NCBI GenBank assembly: GCA_034111045.1
Contig: JAWUYA010000027.1
Location: 1-41,334, forward strand
Reading direction: 5' to 3'
Source of the DNA: JALJPB01 sp034111045
GTDB taxonomy: Bacteria > Pseudomonadota > Gammaproteobacteria > Enterobacterales > Alteromonadaceae
Length of the DNA: 41,334 bases
Shown piece after piece: positions 40,150-41,334 of the stretch (position 1 is its first letter; every line of letters begins with the position of its first letter). Below the pieces are notes generated by a model. The model was not told where the DNA came from, searched no databases, and saw only the letters and a list, made by a program, of their open reading frames with translations. The translations under genes were made by a program, and so were the position numbers.

Positions 40150-41331
40150 TTGCAGGTAGACATATTAATTATTGGCGCAGGTGCCGCAGGTTTAATGTGC
40201 GCTGCAACAGCCGGTTACAGAGGAAAAAAAGTGGTGGTCGTTGATATGGGCAAAAAACCCGGACGAAAAATACTGATCAGTGGTGGTGGCCGTTGTAACT
40301 TCACCAATGAAAACGCCCGCGCTGAACATTATATATGTAACAACCCACACTTTACCAAATCAGCGTTAAGTCGCTATTCTGCCCAAGACTTCATCGAATT
40401 AGTAGAACGCCACGGGGTAAATTATCACCACAAAACCCTGGGCCAATTATTTTGCGACGACAGCGCCCAAGACATTGTTAACGTATTGATGACCGAGTGT
40501 GATTGGGCCGGTGTTGAAGTACACCTGCGCAATGAAGTGCTAGCGGTGAGTAAAACACAAACCGGTTATCAAGTTACAACTACCAGCGCAACCTACACTT
40601 GTACCTCGCTTGTTGTCGCCTCTGGCGGTTTAACTATGCCCAAGCTGGGCGCCAGCCCCATTGGCTATAAAATTGCCGAACAATTTGGTTTACAAATAAT
40701 ACCCACCACGCCGGCATTAGTGCCTTTTACCTTGCACGATCACGACAAAAGCCGTTTTGACGGTTTGTCTGGCATCAGCATACCCACAGCAGTAACCAGT
40801 GAAGAGGGCACCACATTTAAAGAAAACATCCTCTTTACCCACCGCGGTTTATCTGGCCCCGCCATTTTACAAATATCGTCTTTTTGGCAAGCAGGTCAAG
40901 GGGTCACCATTAATTTATTACCCGAACAACCCATTGCCACCGCCATTAATACGTGGCGGGCAAGCCAGGGCCAAAAGTCATTAAAAAACCAGTTATCGAC
41001 GCTTCTACCCAAACGCTTTATTGAGTCGTTAATTACCTGTGGTGATATTCCCGACAAAAACATTAACCAACTCAGCCATGCTGAAATAGCCACCTTAAGT
41101 GATTATATTCACGCTTGGCAAATAAAGCCCAATGGCACGGAAGGTTACCGAACAGCCGAGGTGACCTTAGGCGGCGTTAACACCGATGAGTTATCGTCAA
41201 AAACCTTTGAAGCTAAAAAATCTGCCGGCTTATACTTTATTGGTGAAGTGATTGATGTTACCGGCTGGCTTGGCGGCTATAACTTTCAATTTGCTTGGGC
41301 CAGTGGTTTGGCCTGTGGCCAAGGTGTTTAA
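40150..41331 (+). CDS. FAD-dependent oxidoreductase of the YhiN/HI0933 family
   Basis: A 393-residue flavoprotein whose family is conserved but has no firmly established reaction. The N-terminal FAD motif is IIGAGAAGLMCAATAG (about 6-21). The family signature KPGRKILISGGGRCNFTN (about 36-53) and the C-terminal TAEVTLGGVNTDELSSKTFEAK and GEVIDVTGWLGGYNFQFAWASG segments are complete. The only suitable start is TTG at 40150, placing the FAD motif at the usual distance from the N-terminus. The frame closes 3 bases before the window end, so the gene is complete. yhiN is also found in the gor/prlC/rsmJ neighbourhood of E. coli. Confidence 0.9.
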   Translation: MQVDILIIGAGAAGLMCAATAGYRGKKVVVVDMGKKPGRKILISGGGRCNFTNENARAEHYICNNPHFTKSALSRYSAQDFIELVERHGVNYHHKTLGQLFCDDSAQDIVNVLMTECDWAGVEVHLRNEVLAVSKTQTGYQVTTTSATYTCTSLVVASGGLTMPKLGASPIGYKIAEQFGLQIIPTTPALVPFTLHDHDKSRFDGLSGISIPTAVTSEEGTTFKENILFTHRGLSGPAILQISSFWQAGQGVTINLLPEQPIATAINTWRASQGQKSLKNQLSTLLPKRFIESLITCGDIPDKNINQLSHAEIATLSDYIHAWQIKPNGTEGYRTAEVTLGGVNTDELSSKTFEAKKSAGLYFIGEVIDVTGWLGGYNFQFAWASGLACGQGV

Positions 41332-41334
41332 TGT

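Overview
This 41.3-kb window looks like the chromosome of a marine, probably cold-adapted gammaproteobacterium close to Colwellia or its relatives in the Alteromonadales. That placement is inferred from AT-rich DNA, protein resemblance (FabR, SthA, Tdh, BaeSR, UbiCA, PlsB, PrlC, RsmJ) and gene order. Several blocks keep an order shared with Escherichia coli: trmA beside fabR, plsB beside ubiCA, glpEG, tdh-kbl, and gor/prlC/rsmJ/yhiN.

Left end (1-7.1 kb): a minus-strand promoter with the look of a stringent rRNA or tRNA promoter reads out of the window. Then come a membrane-anchored RRM protein, trmA, and the divergent pair fabR / acyl-CoA desaturase. A near-perfect FabR palindrome sits on the predicted desaturase transcription start. 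sthA follows, convergent with hemE.

Centre left (7.1-13.4 kb): this is the accessory region and the most interesting part. A strong plus-strand terminator with no gene in front of it suggests a small RNA. Next is a short CRISPR array of nine type I-F repeats, no two alike, with uneven spacer lengths. The four I-F effector genes csy1-csy2-csy3-csy4 (cas8f, cas5f, cas7f, cas6f) are intact and tightly packed. The adaptation and nuclease genes cas1 and cas2-3 are absent. The 1.1 kb where they would be expected holds only broken reading frames. Cas8f and Cas5f are separate and no tniQ or tns gene is visible, so this is not the known Tn7-like I-F3 arrangement. It may be a stranded or repurposed binding-only complex.

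Middle (13.4-18.2 kb): a formyltransferase-fold protein sits beside the glutathione-dependent formaldehyde pathway (frmA, fghA), followed by a flavin reductase and an NYN-domain protein.

Centre right (18.2-28.6 kb): plsB (phospholipid synthesis) is convergent with ubiCA (ubiquinone synthesis). Then come a secreted FliL-like protein, glpEG, the tdh-kbl threonine catabolic pair, an alpha/beta hydrolase whose signal peptide carries an in-frame TAG, a truncated pentapeptide protein and an unknown protein.

Right end (28.7-41.3 kb): a BaeSR-like two-component system, a PKD/cadherin-like di-heme peroxidase lipoprotein, and a redox and protein-quality block: glutathione reductase, oligopeptidase A, a Tag-like glycosylase, RsmJ, a Prx5-type peroxiredoxin, ferritin and a YhiN flavoprotein. 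No tRNA, rRNA, complete insertion sequence or prophage gene was recognised by eye.
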